Positions 1 through 8,529 of a DNA stretch of 64,000 nt are shown one piece after another. Position 1 is the first letter of the stretch. The number at the start of each line of letters is the position of its first letter. Under the pieces are notes generated by a model that was given only the letters and a program-made list of their open reading frames with translations, ran no database searches and had not been told where the DNA came from. Source of the stretch: Photobacterium frigidiphilum (lineage in GTDB: Bacteria; Pseudomonadota; Gammaproteobacteria; Enterobacterales; Vibrionaceae). Location of the stretch: NCBI RefSeq assembly GCF_003025615.1, contig NZ_PYMJ01000007.1, forward strand, positions 62,001-126,000, in the 5' to 3' direction. A program made the position numbers and the translations under genes.

Positions 1-201
1 ACTATCAGGTAGCGAAGCTTTCGTGCCATCATTAAGATCACTTAATTTATAATAACCATTAGGTAAACCCGTTGATGAATTTTCCACTTGTACACCAGAA
101 ACAGCAAACACTTTTGTTTGACCCTTTAGAATGTCTTTTACATCATCTTCATCACAACCAACAAGCGCTAATAACGCCAATAGCACAACTGCCTTTTTCA
201 T
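1..201 (-). CDS. Putative lipoprotein, C-terminus beyond window
   Basis: The minus strand opens with ATG at 201 and stays open to the window edge, giving 67 codons and no stop. The N-terminus MKKAVVLLALLALVGCDEDD is a lipoprotein signal peptide: two lysines, a leucine-rich core and the lipobox LVGC with lipidation at Cys16. The acidic residues after the cysteine (DEDD) include Asp at +2, which in enterobacteria favours inner-membrane retention, though this rule is less certain in Vibrionaceae. No family is recognisable in the visible part. The gene is partial only because the window starts here. The lipoprotein call is firm; the function is unknown. Confidence 0.75.
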   Translation of the reverse strand, partial: MKKAVVLLALLALVGCDEDDVKDILKGQTKVFAVSGVQVENSSTGLPNGYYKLSDLNDGTKASLPDS

Positions 202-468
202 GAAAATCCCTTGTCTTTAAATTATGTATTTCAAAATAATTCTACATTCCTCACATCACCCGTTCACAATTCAAATAACGGAGTGCAAGGTTATTGGTAT
301 AGTGAATGATAGTATCTTTGTATTTACAAAAGATCACCTCTATATCAACTTGAATGCGGGTGTTATCTGTTTTTATAATTAAAAACGTAGACTGCTGATT
401 AATTAGTATGCAAATTGGGATGCGCCTATAGATTCCCTCGATTTCAGATAATAACGGCGCACTCTTTC

Positions 469-1473
469 TTACCCTTTCATCATATATGTATCTACCAGCA
501 CGACTAAACGGGCTTTTTCATCGTCTGAAATGAAACTTGCTTCGATACCGTTTCGTGTAAACTGTGCAATCTCATTCTTTGTCATTGCATGTGCGTTTGC
601 CACCGCATGAAAATTCGTATTCATATAACCACCGAAATACGCAGGGTCATCAGAGTTAATCGTTACACACACGCCTTTGCGTAATAAATCGACAATATTG
701 TGCTGTTCCATTTTCTCGAATACTTTTAACTTGATGTTCGATAATGGGCATACCGTTAATGGTGTACGGTCTTCAATCAACTGTGCGACTAATAGTTGAT
801 CTTCGACACAGCGAACACCGTGATCAATACGCGCAATGCCCAACATACTAAGTGCATCGTGAATATTCTGAGCTGGCCCCTCTTCACCGGCATGAGCCAC
901 TGTTAAAAACCCTTCATTCAATGCCTTTTGGAACACCTTAGCGAATTTCTCAGGTGGGTGACCTTGCTCTGAAGAATCCAAACCCACACCGATAATCTTA
1001 TCTTTGTGCGGTATAGCTTGTTCAAGCGTTGCCAACGCTGCCGTTTCGTCTAGATGGCGCAGGAAACACATAATTAACTGGCTCGAAATACCCAGCACTT
1101 TGTTAGCCTCTTCAAGGGCACGGTGTATTCCGCTCACGACTGTATCAAAAGCAACACCACGATCGGTATGAGTTTGAGGATCAAAGAAAATTTCGGTGTG
1201 TACGACGTTATCTTCTTTACAACGGAGTAAATATGCCCAAGTTAGATCAAAGAAATCTTGTTCATGAATCAGTACGTTTGCCCCCTGATAATAGATATCA
1301 AGAAACGATTGAAGATTATGAAATTGGTACGCGTTGTGAACTTCTTGTGGCGACTGGAAGGGAATCTGTACTTGATTACGTTTAGCTAATTCAAACATAA
1401 GTTCAGGCTCTAGCGAACCTTCTATATGAAGGTGAAGCTCAACTTTTGGCAATCCGTTAATAAAGTCTTTCAT
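469..1473 (-). CDS. add: Adenine deaminase (adenine aminohydrolase)
   Basis: This 334-residue metal-dependent hydrolase of the adenosine/adenine deaminase family converts adenine to hypoxanthine and ammonia in purine salvage. Visible family motifs are the zinc ligands H14 and H16 in [16 protein letters not shown] at 194-200 with the catalytic Glu197, His218 in IDHGVR, and the DD pair at 275-276 in [30 protein letters not shown] and [11 protein letters not shown] resemble the Aah1/Pseudomonas adenine deaminase branch more than true adenosine deaminases. An adenine-type riboswitch about 95 bases upstream independently points to adenine as the relevant purine. The gene symbol follows Vibrio usage, where add is applied to riboswitch-controlled deaminases. 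It stands alone, with no operon partner. Confidence 0.88.
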   Translation of the reverse strand: MKDFINGLPKVELHLHIEGSLEPELMFELAKRNQVQIPFQSPQEVHNAYQFHNLQSFLDIYYQGANVLIHEQDFFDLTWAYLLRCKEDNVVHTEIFFDPQTHTDRGVAFDTVVSGIHRALEEANKVLGISSQLIMCFLRHLDETAALATLEQAIPHKDKIIGVGLDSSEQGHPPEKFAKVFQKALNEGFLTVAHAGEEGPAQNIHDALSMLGIARIDHGVRCVEDQLLVAQLIEDRTPLTVCPLSNIKLKVFEKMEQHNIVDLLRKGVCVTINSDDPAYFGGYMNTNFHAVANAHAMTKNEIAQFTRNGIEASFISDDEKARLVVLVDTYMMKG

Positions 1474-1482
1474 ATCATACTC

Positions 1483-1506
1483 TTAATCTAATGGGGTTTA
1501 GATTAA
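1483..1506 (-). promoter_or_regulatory. Hairpin at the add ribosome-binding site (probable expression platform)
   Basis: On the minus strand a perfect 9-bp stem, TTAATCTAA pairing with TTAGATTAA, encloses a 6-base loop and ends about 10 bases before the add ATG. The 3' arm runs directly into the AAGAG that would serve as ribosome-binding site. Together with the aptamer upstream it could gate translation, as in the Vibrio vulnificus add switch. The switching itself is inferred. Confidence 0.5.
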
Positions 1507-1566
1507 CAGCCTTTCTACTCAGCAGTTTTCAGACATACAAAGAGAAAAGCGATCAATCACTCAACT

Positions 1567-1633
1567 CTTCGTAATCAGAATTTTACGGATTCTGGTAGAG
1601 ACCCCCACACCCTATCAGTGGGGTTATACGAAG
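1567..1633 (-). promoter_or_regulatory. Adenine-sensing purine riboswitch aptamer
   Basis: Read on the minus strand, this 67-base element has every landmark of the purine aptamer. P1 pairs CTTCGTA with TACGAAG. It is followed by the conserved TATAA junction, P2 (CCCCAC with GTGGGG) and the L2 loop TGATAGG. J2/3 is GTCTCTACC, and P3 (AGAAT with ATTCT) carries the L3 loop CCGTAAA. The J3/1 strand reads GATTA. The specificity base (position 74 in xpt numbering) is therefore U, which selects adenine, rather than the C of guanine aptamers. It precedes the adenine deaminase gene, matching ligand to gene product. Confidence 0.93.
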
Positions 1634-1739
1634 TAACTTTACCTATTATTACAAGCACTAAACAGCTCAATCATTTTGGTATAGTTACTACTGAATTTTT
1701 CCATACTTCATACGATGACGCAATCAACAAATCAATTAA

Positions 1740-1991
1740 TTAAAGATCACCTCTACAATCATGATTTTTTGCGCCCATATTAACTTCTGGTAATGGCTTA
1801 ATATCATTACTTGTTTGTTTTTCGCCGTTATAAGCCTGAAGAAACGCTTTAAGCAAATGTTCTTCTTTAACTAATAATATTTTAGCAGCATTTACCTCTT
1901 CGAGTTCTGGATGCTTTTCCCTGAATTGAATGAGCTTTGCATAACTGTTCTTTAATTTATTAGTTAACTGTCTATCGATGATAAAACTCAT
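1740..1991 (-). CDS. Small hypothetical protein, 83 aa
   Basis: This short charged protein has no recognisable domain. The frame is open from an upstream ATG at 2000, but AAGGGA lies directly against that ATG and sits 9 bases before the second in-frame ATG at 1991. The ribosome-binding site therefore favours MSFIIDRQ as the N-terminus. The first 60 residues look helical (KLKNSYAKLIQFREKHPELEEV), followed by a polar tail. There is no signal peptide or membrane segment. It lies between the riboswitch and the DUF2975 gene and is on the opposite strand from the latter. It may be lineage-specific; the function is unknown. Confidence 0.5.
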   Translation of the reverse strand: MSFIIDRQLTNKLKNSYAKLIQFREKHPELEEVNAAKILLVKEEHLLKAFLQAYNGEKQTSNDIKPLPEVNMGAKNHDCRGDL

Positions 1992-2310
1992 ATACAACAT
2001 TCCCTTAGTAGATAAGGCATACTATAAAGCATTTTCTGTACCAAGTTTTAACAGCTGCTATGTCGTAACTTTATGTCATGATTTGCATATTGAAATGCTT
2101 TTTTCAACGCAAATTGATTATTTATATAAATCAACTACTTCACTCAGCACACAGTACTAATAAGTAGAGGATATCTTACAGAGTAAAGTCATAAGAAAAA
2201 TATTTCAACACACCAAAACAATAATTTAATATCGATAAACGATAATTATACATTGATCTTCGATTGGAATGATCTTAGTATTTACACATCCACTTAACAG
2301 GAAGTTCGTT

Positions 2311-2859
2311 ATGTCTAAGATTCAAAAACAAAGTCGCCGTGCCCGTTTGTTATTTCAGTTCTTTTTTGCACTTACACCTATTGCGGTGTGTTACTACTGG
2401 CTAACCGTTGAAACACCGTACGACTTTTTAACCTCGCGCGGTATTATTCAACTCAGTTATGACTTCGACAGTTACACGCAGCTGCCGTTCACACTCACAA
2501 CGCGCATTTTGGCGATGGTCGCTAGCTTATTACTATGCTGTATCATTATGTATGCCTTAAAAGTGCTAATTCGTTTATTTCGCAACTACGAACAAAACGA
2601 AATATTCACCCTTGAAAATGCCAACTACTATCAAAAGTTAGGTTACAGCGTGTTCTATTGGGTTGGCGCTTCTGTAGTATATGGCGCGTTAATGTCGGTA
2701 GTTTTATCGTTTAATAACCCTCCTGGTGAGCGCATGCTAGCAATTAGCTTTGTTGGTATGGATTTTTTGACTATAGTATTCGGATTTATTGTTCTGATCA
2801 TTTCATGGGTGATGAAGGAAGGATACACACTTGCCGATGAAAACAGCCACACGATTTAA
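2311..2859 (+). CDS. DUF2975-type integral membrane protein
   Basis: This 182-residue protein has about four membrane segments and resembles the DUF2975 family, whose function is not established. The start was chosen at 2311 (MSKIQKQ) because an AGGAAG ribosome-binding site lies 6-7 bases before it; the frame stays open upstream to 2269 without such a signal. Hydrophobic segments are visible around residues 15-35, 70-90, 118-145 and 155-175, with a polar stretch (RLFRNYEQNEIFTLENANYY) between the second and third that is typical of the family. It forms a two-gene unit with the HTH regulator that starts 10 bases downstream. DUF2975 genes are commonly paired with such YozG-like regulators. Confidence 0.75.
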   Translation: MSKIQKQSRRARLLFQFFFALTPIAVCYYWLTVETPYDFLTSRGIIQLSYDFDSYTQLPFTLTTRILAMVASLLLCCIIMYALKVLIRLFRNYEQNEIFTLENANYYQKLGYSVFYWVGASVVYGALMSVVLSFNNPPGERMLAISFVGMDFLTIVFGFIVLIISWVMKEGYTLADENSHTI

Positions 2860-2868
2860 GGAGTCATA

Positions 2869-3093
2869 ATGACTATTCGTATTAACTTAGATGTGATGAT
2901 GGCAAAACGGAAAATGCGCTTAAAGACCTTAGCGCAGCTGGTAGAAATTACCGAAGCCAACTTATCTGTATTAAAAAACGGAAAAGCGAAAGCCGTCCGT
3001 TTCTCGACACTCGCTAAATTATGTGAGGTATTAGAATGTCAGCCTGGTGATATTCTAGAATTCGAAGCCAATAGCAACGAACAACAACGCTAG
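2869..3093 (+). CDS. YozG-like Cro/C1-type HTH regulator
   Basis: This 74-residue DNA-binding protein is almost entirely one helix-turn-helix domain of the Cro/C1 type. Residues about 18-45 (LKTLAQLVEITEANLSVLKNG) form the HTH, and LCEVLECQPGDILEFE is the characteristic C-terminal end of YozG-type regulators. A strong AAGGAG lies 5 bases before the ATG and overlaps the stop codon of the DUF2975 gene, so the two are translated from one message. It probably regulates its own operon; no operator could be assigned. Confidence 0.82.
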   Translation: MTIRINLDVMMAKRKMRLKTLAQLVEITEANLSVLKNGKAKAVRFSTLAKLCEVLECQPGDILEFEANSNEQQR

Positions 3094-3120
3094 CGGTAAT
3101 CTTGAAAGCTAAAAATACTA

Positions 3121-3168
3121 AAGCCCACATAACCGATTAAAACATGGGTTATGTGGGCTTTTCTTTTT
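3121..3168. terminator. Bidirectional rho-independent terminator
   Basis: A perfect 14-bp stem (AAGCCCACATAACC at 3121-3134 with its complement at 3147-3160) closes a 12-base loop and is followed by TTCTTTTT. The opposite strand also ends in a T-rich tract. It separates the convergent HTH gene and the iron-transport ATPase gene. Confidence 0.92.
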
Positions 3169-3190
3169 GATTAAGTGTTATCGCAAAAAA

Positions 3191-3937
3191 CTACGAACGC
3201 ACGACAACCACGGGATAGTCATCCAGCTGAATGATTTGGGACTTCACGTTAAACAAGTCTTTGATCAACTGCTCATCAATAATATGCGTCGGTTCACCAT
3301 ACGCAAAAAGTCGTCCGTCGTGTAATGCTGCCACTTTATCAGAATATTGAATAGCAAGATTCAAATCATGTACCACCATTAAAGCGCACGCTGAATACTG
3401 GCGAGTATACGCTTTTACATACTCAAGCAATTTAAGCTGGTTACTCATATCCAGTGCAGACGTCGGTTCATCTAATATCAACACCTTGGGTTTATTAATA
3501 ACCGCTTGCGCTAAGCCTACCATTTGGCTTTCACCTCCTGATAACTCAGTACAAATTTTATTCGCTAAATGAATAATGCCAATACTGTGTAATAAGGCTA
3601 ATGCTTTTTCTGCACTATCGGCCTTGGTAAATAATGAACTTGATCCAACATGCATCGTAGTAATAAGTAATTCGACAACACTGATACTTGCGGTAATACG
3701 GTGGTCTTGCGGCAGATAACCAATTTCATCAAGAACCAACGGCTTGCCAGCCAAGGTAATCAAATGAGGATCAAACCGGATCAGCTTGGTCATCTGTTTA
3801 AGCACCGTCGACTTCCCTGCCCCATTCTTACCAATTAACGAGACCATTTCACCTGCATAAATTTCTGGAATTGTTAGGTCATTCAACACGCGGTTACCGC
3901 CAAACGACACCGAGAGATTACTAATTTTAAGCGCCAT
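3191..3937 (-). CDS. Iron(III)-siderophore ABC importer, ATP-binding protein
   Basis: This 248-residue FecE/FepC-type ATPase energises iron-chelate uptake across the inner membrane. The Walker A (GKNGAGKST), the signature motif (LSGGE, followed by SQMVGLAQAV), Walker B (VLILDEPTSALD) and the switch histidine (VVHD) are all present. Its ATG overlaps the last base of the permease stop codon, so the three genes form one operon in the order binding protein, permease, ATPase. The Fur box ahead of the operon supports an iron-chelate substrate. The exact siderophore cannot be told from sequence. Confidence 0.9.
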   Translation of the reverse strand: MALKISNLSVSFGGNRVLNDLTIPEIYAGEMVSLIGKNGAGKSTVLKQMTKLIRFDPHLITLAGKPLVLDEIGYLPQDHRITASISVVELLITTMHVGSSSLFTKADSAEKALALLHSIGIIHLANKICTELSGGESQMVGLAQAVINKPKVLILDEPTSALDMSNQLKLLEYVKAYTRQYSACALMVVHDLNLAIQYSDKVAALHDGRLFAYGEPTHIIDEQLIKDLFNVKSQIIQLDDYPVVVVRS

Positions 3938-4983
3938 TAGAACTTACCGCCCTTTTTCACAATTAGGAAAATAAAGAACGGTATACCCACCATCGACATC
4001 ACAACGGTTAAAGGCAGAATAATACCCGGCATAATTGATTTACTGGCAATAGAGGCCAGCTCTAATAAGACCGCCCCCAGCAAGAAAGAGGCTGGTAAGA
4101 AATAACGCTGATCTTCACCTAATATCATGCGGGCAATATGCGGTGCAACCAACCCAACAAAACCCACAGCACCAACAAAAGAAACCGAAAGAGATGTAAT
4201 AACAGATACTAATAATAAGGTTTTAACACGCAACCGATTAACATTGATGCCCATTGATTCTGCACGTTCTTGACCAATTTTAAGCGTCGACAACTTCCAT
4301 GAATCTTTCATCATAATGGCAAGAACAATGGGTAATAGAATAGCGAGAATCGTGATTTTTTCCCAGCTACCACGATCTAATGATCCCATTTGCCAAAACA
4401 CTAATGTTTGCAGCTGCGTTTCTGTTGCGATGTATTGCATCATAGTTAGCATGCTGTCGTAGGCAAACATGATTGCCACACCAAATAGCATTACACCTTC
4501 TATCGACACACGTTTTAAAGAAGATACGCCAGCAATCATGAATGTCGTTAGCAAGCACATGATGAATGCCATGAATGCCACTTGGTATTCGACTGGAATG
4601 AATGGAATAGCAATCACATTGGTAATGACGAGGGAGGCTCCAAAACCAGCAGCAGCAGACACACCAAACGTATAAGGATCCGCAAGTGGATTATTCAGCG
4701 TGGTTTGCATTTGCGCCCCGGCTAATGCTAAAGCCCCGCCAACCAAAGGTGCCATCAAAGACATTGGCATACGAATATCCCAAATAATGATACGGCTGGC
4801 AATATCACTCGACGACGGATGAAAAATACCATTCAAGACTTGATCAAGGGTTAAACCTTGCGATCCAATAAGAATATCTGCGATTAAACAAATAATGCTC
4901 ATAACAAAGAAGACTGCCAAGGCAATCTTCTTTTTCTGGTTACGAGCACGATGAGCGGTTAACTCAAGTGCAATAGAACTCAC
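3937..4983 (-). CDS. Iron(III)-siderophore ABC importer, permease (FecCD family)
   Basis: This 348-residue FecCD-family permease has about ten membrane helices. The family motifs GGALALAGAQMQTTLNNPLA (residues about 82-101), PYTFGVSAAAGFGAS and VGFVGLVAPHIARMILG are clear; the last is the contact region for the ATPase. Translation probably begins at a GTG whose bases overlap the TGA stop of the binding-protein gene (GTGA), indicating translational coupling. Only one permease gene is present, so it probably acts as a homodimer, as in BtuC-like systems. Confidence 0.9.
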   Translation of the reverse strand: MSSIALELTAHRARNQKKKIALAVFFVMSIICLIADILIGSQGLTLDQVLNGIFHPSSSDIASRIIIWDIRMPMSLMAPLVGGALALAGAQMQTTLNNPLADPYTFGVSAAAGFGASLVITNVIAIPFIPVEYQVAFMAFIMCLLTTFMIAGVSSLKRVSIEGVMLFGVAIMFAYDSMLTMMQYIATETQLQTLVFWQMGSLDRGSWEKITILAILLPIVLAIMMKDSWKLSTLKIGQERAESMGINVNRLRVKTLLLVSVITSLSVSFVGAVGFVGLVAPHIARMILGEDQRYFLPASFLLGAVLLELASIASKSIMPGIILPLTVVMSMVGIPFFIFLIVKKGGKF

Positions 4984-6137
4984 TTCTTCATTGCCTCGAA
5001 GTTATTTTGGCCAAATACACCTGTCGCTTTACGATTCGCAAACTTCAGGTTCATTTCTTCAAATGTTTTGTCTGGGTTCAGATCTTTAAACTGTTCCGGG
5101 TGAACCCATTTAGCAAAATATTCCATTGCGACTAAATTGTATGGTGAGTTGTAGAAAGGCATATAAATTGAGTACACGTTCTTATTCTGGTAAGCATTTA
5201 TGGCCTTTAACCATGAACGGTCCATCAATTTGCTTGTGGCTTTGCTAATTGCAGCCTGATTTAAAGGGGCATAACCAAATGGAACACCGCTCGTTACATT
5301 CCCTTTTTTATCAATCCAACCCGTTGTTTGCATGATGTATACATCAGGCTGAGCACTGATCACACTTTCTGGTGACATCTGCCCTGTAATCGCGCCTTTA
5401 AGCGGCTTATCTGCAATGTTTGTTGCTTTTAAATAAGGGATATATGCACCCATATTACCGGTCGCAAATGTTTGGCAACAAGAACCGTCATAACCTGCCG
5501 CACGCTCGATGAACACACGCTTGTTGAGTTCTGACACCGGTAATGTTGCAACAACATCCGTTAAGTTTTTCACATGCTGTTGATAATAATCTGCAAATGC
5601 TTTGCCCTGCTCTTCTTTACCCAGTGCTTTCGCTAACGTTGTAACAGATCTTACAGTATTTTTTACAGGGTCTTCACGGAAATCAATGGCAATAACCTTA
5701 ATGCCTAACTTGTCTAATTTAGCAATAAGCCCCTTTTCTTCTGCTAGTTTTATATTGGAAATATCGACAACAAAAAGATCCGGTCGGTTCTTCATATTAA
5801 TAAAGCGTTCGGTATCAAATTCACCTGATTTAATTTTTCCAATATGTGGAACGTCTTTAAGCTGTGGGAAATCTTTAATGTAATTGGCGTACATGCTTGG
5901 TGCAGAAAGACGCATATCATCACGCCAAGCAACAAGATGGTCAGCAGCTTCTTGCTGATAAATAATTTCTAGTAATGGAAAAACACGACCTGTCGATAAA
6001 GCTATATTTTCAGGTTGTGATTCAATCGTAACCTGACGACCAGAAACATCAGTAACAGTGACGGGAAATTGAGCAGCAATTGACGAAAATGATAATAGTG
6101 CCGATGAGAGACAAAGTAATTTAAACGCGTTTTTCAT
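4980..6137 (-). CDS. Iron-siderophore ABC importer, periplasmic binding protein
   Basis: This 385-residue protein belongs to the FecB/TroA-like binding-protein superfamily (Peripla_BP_2). It starts with a clear signal peptide, MKNAFKLLCLSSALLSFSSIAA, cut before QFPVTV. The N-terminal lobe begins with the typical VTVTDVSGRQVTI and continues PENIALSTGRVFPLLEII. The open frame extends to a TTG at 6152, but the ATG at 6137 gives the better signal peptide; neither has a strong ribosome-binding site. It is the first gene of a three-gene import operon preceded by a near-perfect Fur box, so it should be expressed under iron limitation. The substrate chelate is unknown; at about 360 mature residues it is longer than typical FhuD/FecB proteins. 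Confidence 0.87.
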   Translation of the reverse strand: MKNAFKLLCLSSALLSFSSIAAQFPVTVTDVSGRQVTIESQPENIALSTGRVFPLLEIIYQQEAADHLVAWRDDMRLSAPSMYANYIKDFPQLKDVPHIGKIKSGEFDTERFINMKNRPDLFVVDISNIKLAEEKGLIAKLDKLGIKVIAIDFREDPVKNTVRSVTTLAKALGKEEQGKAFADYYQQHVKNLTDVVATLPVSELNKRVFIERAAGYDGSCCQTFATGNMGAYIPYLKATNIADKPLKGAITGQMSPESVISAQPDVYIMQTTGWIDKKGNVTSGVPFGYAPLNQAAISKATSKLMDRSWLKAINAYQNKNVYSIYMPFYNSPYNLVAMEYFAKWVHPEQFKDLNPDKTFEEMNLKFANRKATGVFGQNNFEAMKK

Positions 6138-6172
6138 ACTATTTAACAACAAGAGAGATATTTAATGCCAAT

Positions 6173-6191
6173 ACTAATGATAATAATTATC
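6173..6191. promoter_or_regulatory. Fur box of the iron-import operon
   Basis: The 16-base core AATGATAATAATTATC (6176-6191) matches the Fur consensus core AATGATAATCATTATC at 15 of 16 positions. It lies about 40 bases before the binding-protein start, where a repressor would cover the promoter. Repression by Fe-Fur is inferred. Confidence 0.85.
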
Positions 6192-6265
6192 AGTTTAAAT
6201 ATCGTTAATTGGAGTATTAGCTTGCAGTTTTGTCAAATAATCCTTAGTTATATTATGGGTTTTAG

Positions 6266-6409
6266 TTAGAGGTAGAGCCAGATCCTAGTGCAGGTGTACT
6301 TAAGCTAGATAACAAAGAATTTCATCTACCGAGGGCTTTACAGCGCCACAACGATGAAATCGAACCATGGAGCCGTCTGCTGGGTAAAATACAGCGAGCC
6401 TCTGCTTAA
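6266..6409 (+). pseudogene. chrR: Remnant of a ChrR-type anti-sigma factor, middle part
   Basis: This 47-codon open stretch has no start codon and an in-frame TAG immediately before it. It encodes EFHLPRALQ, then WSRLLGKIQRASA and a stop. ELPRAL...WSRLMGKLWRAPV is the hallmark of the region just before the cupin domain in ChrR proteins, and here the protein stops where that domain should start. The first 39 bases are about 85% identical to bases 8199-8237, inside the second ChrR remnant; 18 of them (TTAGAGGTAGAGCCAGAT) match exactly. This indicates gene decay after duplication or a local rearrangement. Confidence 0.7.
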
Positions 6410-6582
6410 CACTATGACGGGAAAGTAATCCATTTTAGGCTCTGTTCATTACCAAAAACACTAATCGTGTGTCCAGCAGAACATTTGTAACAAACATACG
6501 CTTATTCTAATCAATATAATTTTCAACATAAGCTCTAATTATTGAATAAGCGCATTCTAGACTAGTTAAGAGTTAATCGAGA

Positions 6583-7581
6583 TCATAACTCTGAGATCGC
6601 TTGTTTCACCTTTTGAGCAACCGCAGGGGTTAGCCATGCAGACCATTTCGATTCATTTTCAAGAAAGAAATGCTCCATTGCATAATCCCCATCGGCTTGG
6701 TTATCTTCCATCCATGCTAGTAGTTTATTCATCTCCGCATTTTTAAACGAACGTTGCGTGAGATAGGTTACGATCTCTGGTGCACGCTCAGCAAACGCAG
6801 CAGTCACTAAAGTATCAACAGGTGATGCGGGATACATCGTCGGCTTAGGGTCTCTACACTCTTCACGGGTAGTGCAATTACTGAATTCGTCTGCATCGAT
6901 ACCGCTACCAAAATCAACTTTAACCATATCATACTTCCCTAAAACCGCGGTTGGAGCCCAGTAATAACCAAACCAAGGTTCTTCGCGGTCATTGGCTTTT
7001 GCTATAGAACCTGTAAGCCCCGCACTTGAACCTGGATCTATTACATCAAAACCTACGTCACCTAATCCCAAAGCATCGAATAGATTTTGAGATGAAATTG
7101 CACAATTCCACCCAGAAGGACACCCAACAAATGCAAATTTTTCAGGATCTTCTGGATGAGTAAATAGTTTACTATTGGCTTTTATTCCTGCAATCGTCGC
7201 CAGTGTGGGATCTTTTTCAACCATGTATGCTGGAACCCAAAACCCTTCTTCTCCCCCTTCAGATAAGCTATGGCCTGCATAGGCTAACAGTCCATCACGT
7301 ACCCCTTTATCAAGTACTGGCTTTATTGCATTGCTCCACATTTCAGGGGCTATATCCGGCTTACCTTTTTCGATCATTGAGGTTCCTGTCGGCGTAGTTT
7401 CCCCAGGCACTAAATCGACGTCACAACCAAATCCATGAGTAAGGATAAATTTATCGATATTGGCTATGATAGTCGCGGAATTCCAGTTCATATCTGCAAT
7501 AGTAACCTGACCACATTCACTGGCCATTAAAGGTGATGCAAATGAAGATAAAATGAGTGTTGCTGTAAGCATTTTACGCAT
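6583..7581 (-). CDS. Orphan glycine betaine/proline-type ABC substrate-binding protein
   Basis: This 332-residue OpuAC-family periplasmic protein binds quaternary-ammonium compounds such as glycine betaine or proline betaine. A signal peptide (MRKMLTATLILSSFASPLMA, cut before SECGQ) is followed by VTIADMNWNSATI, the usual first strand. Aromatic residues for cation-pi binding lie in PEMWSNAI, EGFWVPAY, PSGWNC and EPWFGYYWAPT. AAGGAT precedes the ATG at a good distance. No permease or ATPase gene is adjacent, so it either feeds a transporter encoded elsewhere or is a scavenging or sensory orphan. It lies between two chrR remnants on the opposite strand, suggesting it arrived by insertion or rearrangement. 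Confidence 0.87.
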   Translation of the reverse strand: MRKMLTATLILSSFASPLMASECGQVTIADMNWNSATIIANIDKFILTHGFGCDVDLVPGETTPTGTSMIEKGKPDIAPEMWSNAIKPVLDKGVRDGLLAYAGHSLSEGGEEGFWVPAYMVEKDPTLATIAGIKANSKLFTHPEDPEKFAFVGCPSGWNCAISSQNLFDALGLGDVGFDVIDPGSSAGLTGSIAKANDREEPWFGYYWAPTAVLGKYDMVKVDFGSGIDADEFSNCTTREECRDPKPTMYPASPVDTLVTAAFAERAPEIVTYLTQRSFKNAEMNKLLAWMEDNQADGDYAMEHFFLENESKWSAWLTPAVAQKVKQAISEL

Positions 7582-8003
7582 AGTTTATCCTTAAACTAAT
7601 AGGTGTGTTTTTTAGCCAAAAGAACCAATAAAATAAATATTTTCTGTATTAATTTAACGTAATTGAAAGTCAATATATTACAAAAACAAACAGACCTCGA
7701 TTAACAATCAACAAGTTACACTACGCATCAATGAGTTAACATGCAAATGATGAGCATATAAACACACCTCGCCGAATTAAATTTAAAGATATAAAATGTC
7801 TTATTTAACAGTATTTATGCACTGGACAAGATATAGGCATCGAAACAAATACAATACATAGCAAATACACCGTAATATTAAATATAAGTTATATGTCGCA
7901 AATTTGAACACTGACTTAATTAGACAGACATTCGATGACGGGCTCTCTGCGGGAATGGTCTCAGTCTTACTGCAAATGAATGTGGTAATCGGCTTATTTT
8001 GGG
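7582..8003. other. Intergenic region, AT-rich, no gene seen
   Basis: About 420 bases between the betaine-binding-protein start and the second chrR remnant. The first 100 bases should contain the promoter of the binding-protein gene. The part from 7920 to 8003 is open in one plus-strand frame but encodes nothing I recognise; it may be decayed upstream chrR sequence. No tRNA, terminator or repeat was found. Confidence 0.4.
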
Positions 8004-8279
8004 GATGGCGATCTTGATCCAGCCTTCAGTATTATGATGAGTGCCCATCTTGAATACTGCAGCGGTTGCCGCCAACGTATAAATGAACTTGAAACTAGTA
8101 ATACACAAGTACTGGAATCAATACCAGCTGAGCCTTTGACCAATGATCTTACCGCTATGTTAAACCAAATACTTAGTCAGCCAGTAGAGTCACTAAACTT
8201 AGAGGTAGAGCCAGATATTAGTTCAAGTGTACTCAAAGTTCTACTTGATCACTACAGGCGCGACCCTAAGCGACAATAG
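8004..8279 (+). pseudogene. chrR: Remnant of a ChrR-type anti-sigma factor, N-terminal part
   Basis: The frame from 8004 reads DGDLDPAFSIMMSAHLEYC and SGCRQR, the zinc-binding N-terminal region of ChrR with its H-x3-C-x2-C motif (HLEYCSGC). A polar linker follows and the protein stops after LEVEPDISSSVLKV and an unrelated tail, before any cupin domain. Upstream the frame is closed by TAA at 7986, so the true N-terminal 15-20 residues and a sensible start are missing; the ATG at 8034 falls inside the domain. No sigma-factor gene is adjacent, whereas chrR normally follows rpoE. It shares about 39 bases with the remnant at 6266. Confidence 0.68.
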
Positions 8280-8447
8280 GTATAATGCGATAATAACTGT
8301 AGTGACAAGTAAAGAAAATACCACCGTAATTTGAATATGCTAATTCAATCAAAAAACAAATTATTCCCAGTAGGGATAGTCACTCTTAGCATAAGTGAAA
8401 GTGTAACATTGATCGCATAATAAAGATAAACAATGAAACAAAAACCA

Positions 8448-8476
8448 CCTTCATGTGACTGTAATCACACTGATTT
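8448..8476 (+). promoter_or_regulatory. Possible Pho box
   Basis: Three 7-base units, CCTTCAT, CTGTAAT and CTGATTT, start exactly 11 bases apart (8448, 8459, 8470) with 4-base spacers, the geometry of PhoB sites (consensus unit CTGTCAT). The middle unit matches at 6 of 7 positions, the others at 4-5 of 7. It lies 54 bases before the start of the exported endonuclease/phosphatase-family gene. The call rests mainly on spacing. Confidence 0.45.
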
Positions 8477-8529
8477 TTTAGTGTGTCATGTATTATTTGC
8501 GCAATTACTCTAAATGGTACGCCATACAC

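Noticed and set aside
1978..2160. Plus-strand 60-codon frame upstream of the DUF2975 gene
   Set aside because: It starts inside a better-supported minus-strand gene, lacks a ribosome-binding site and has random-looking composition.
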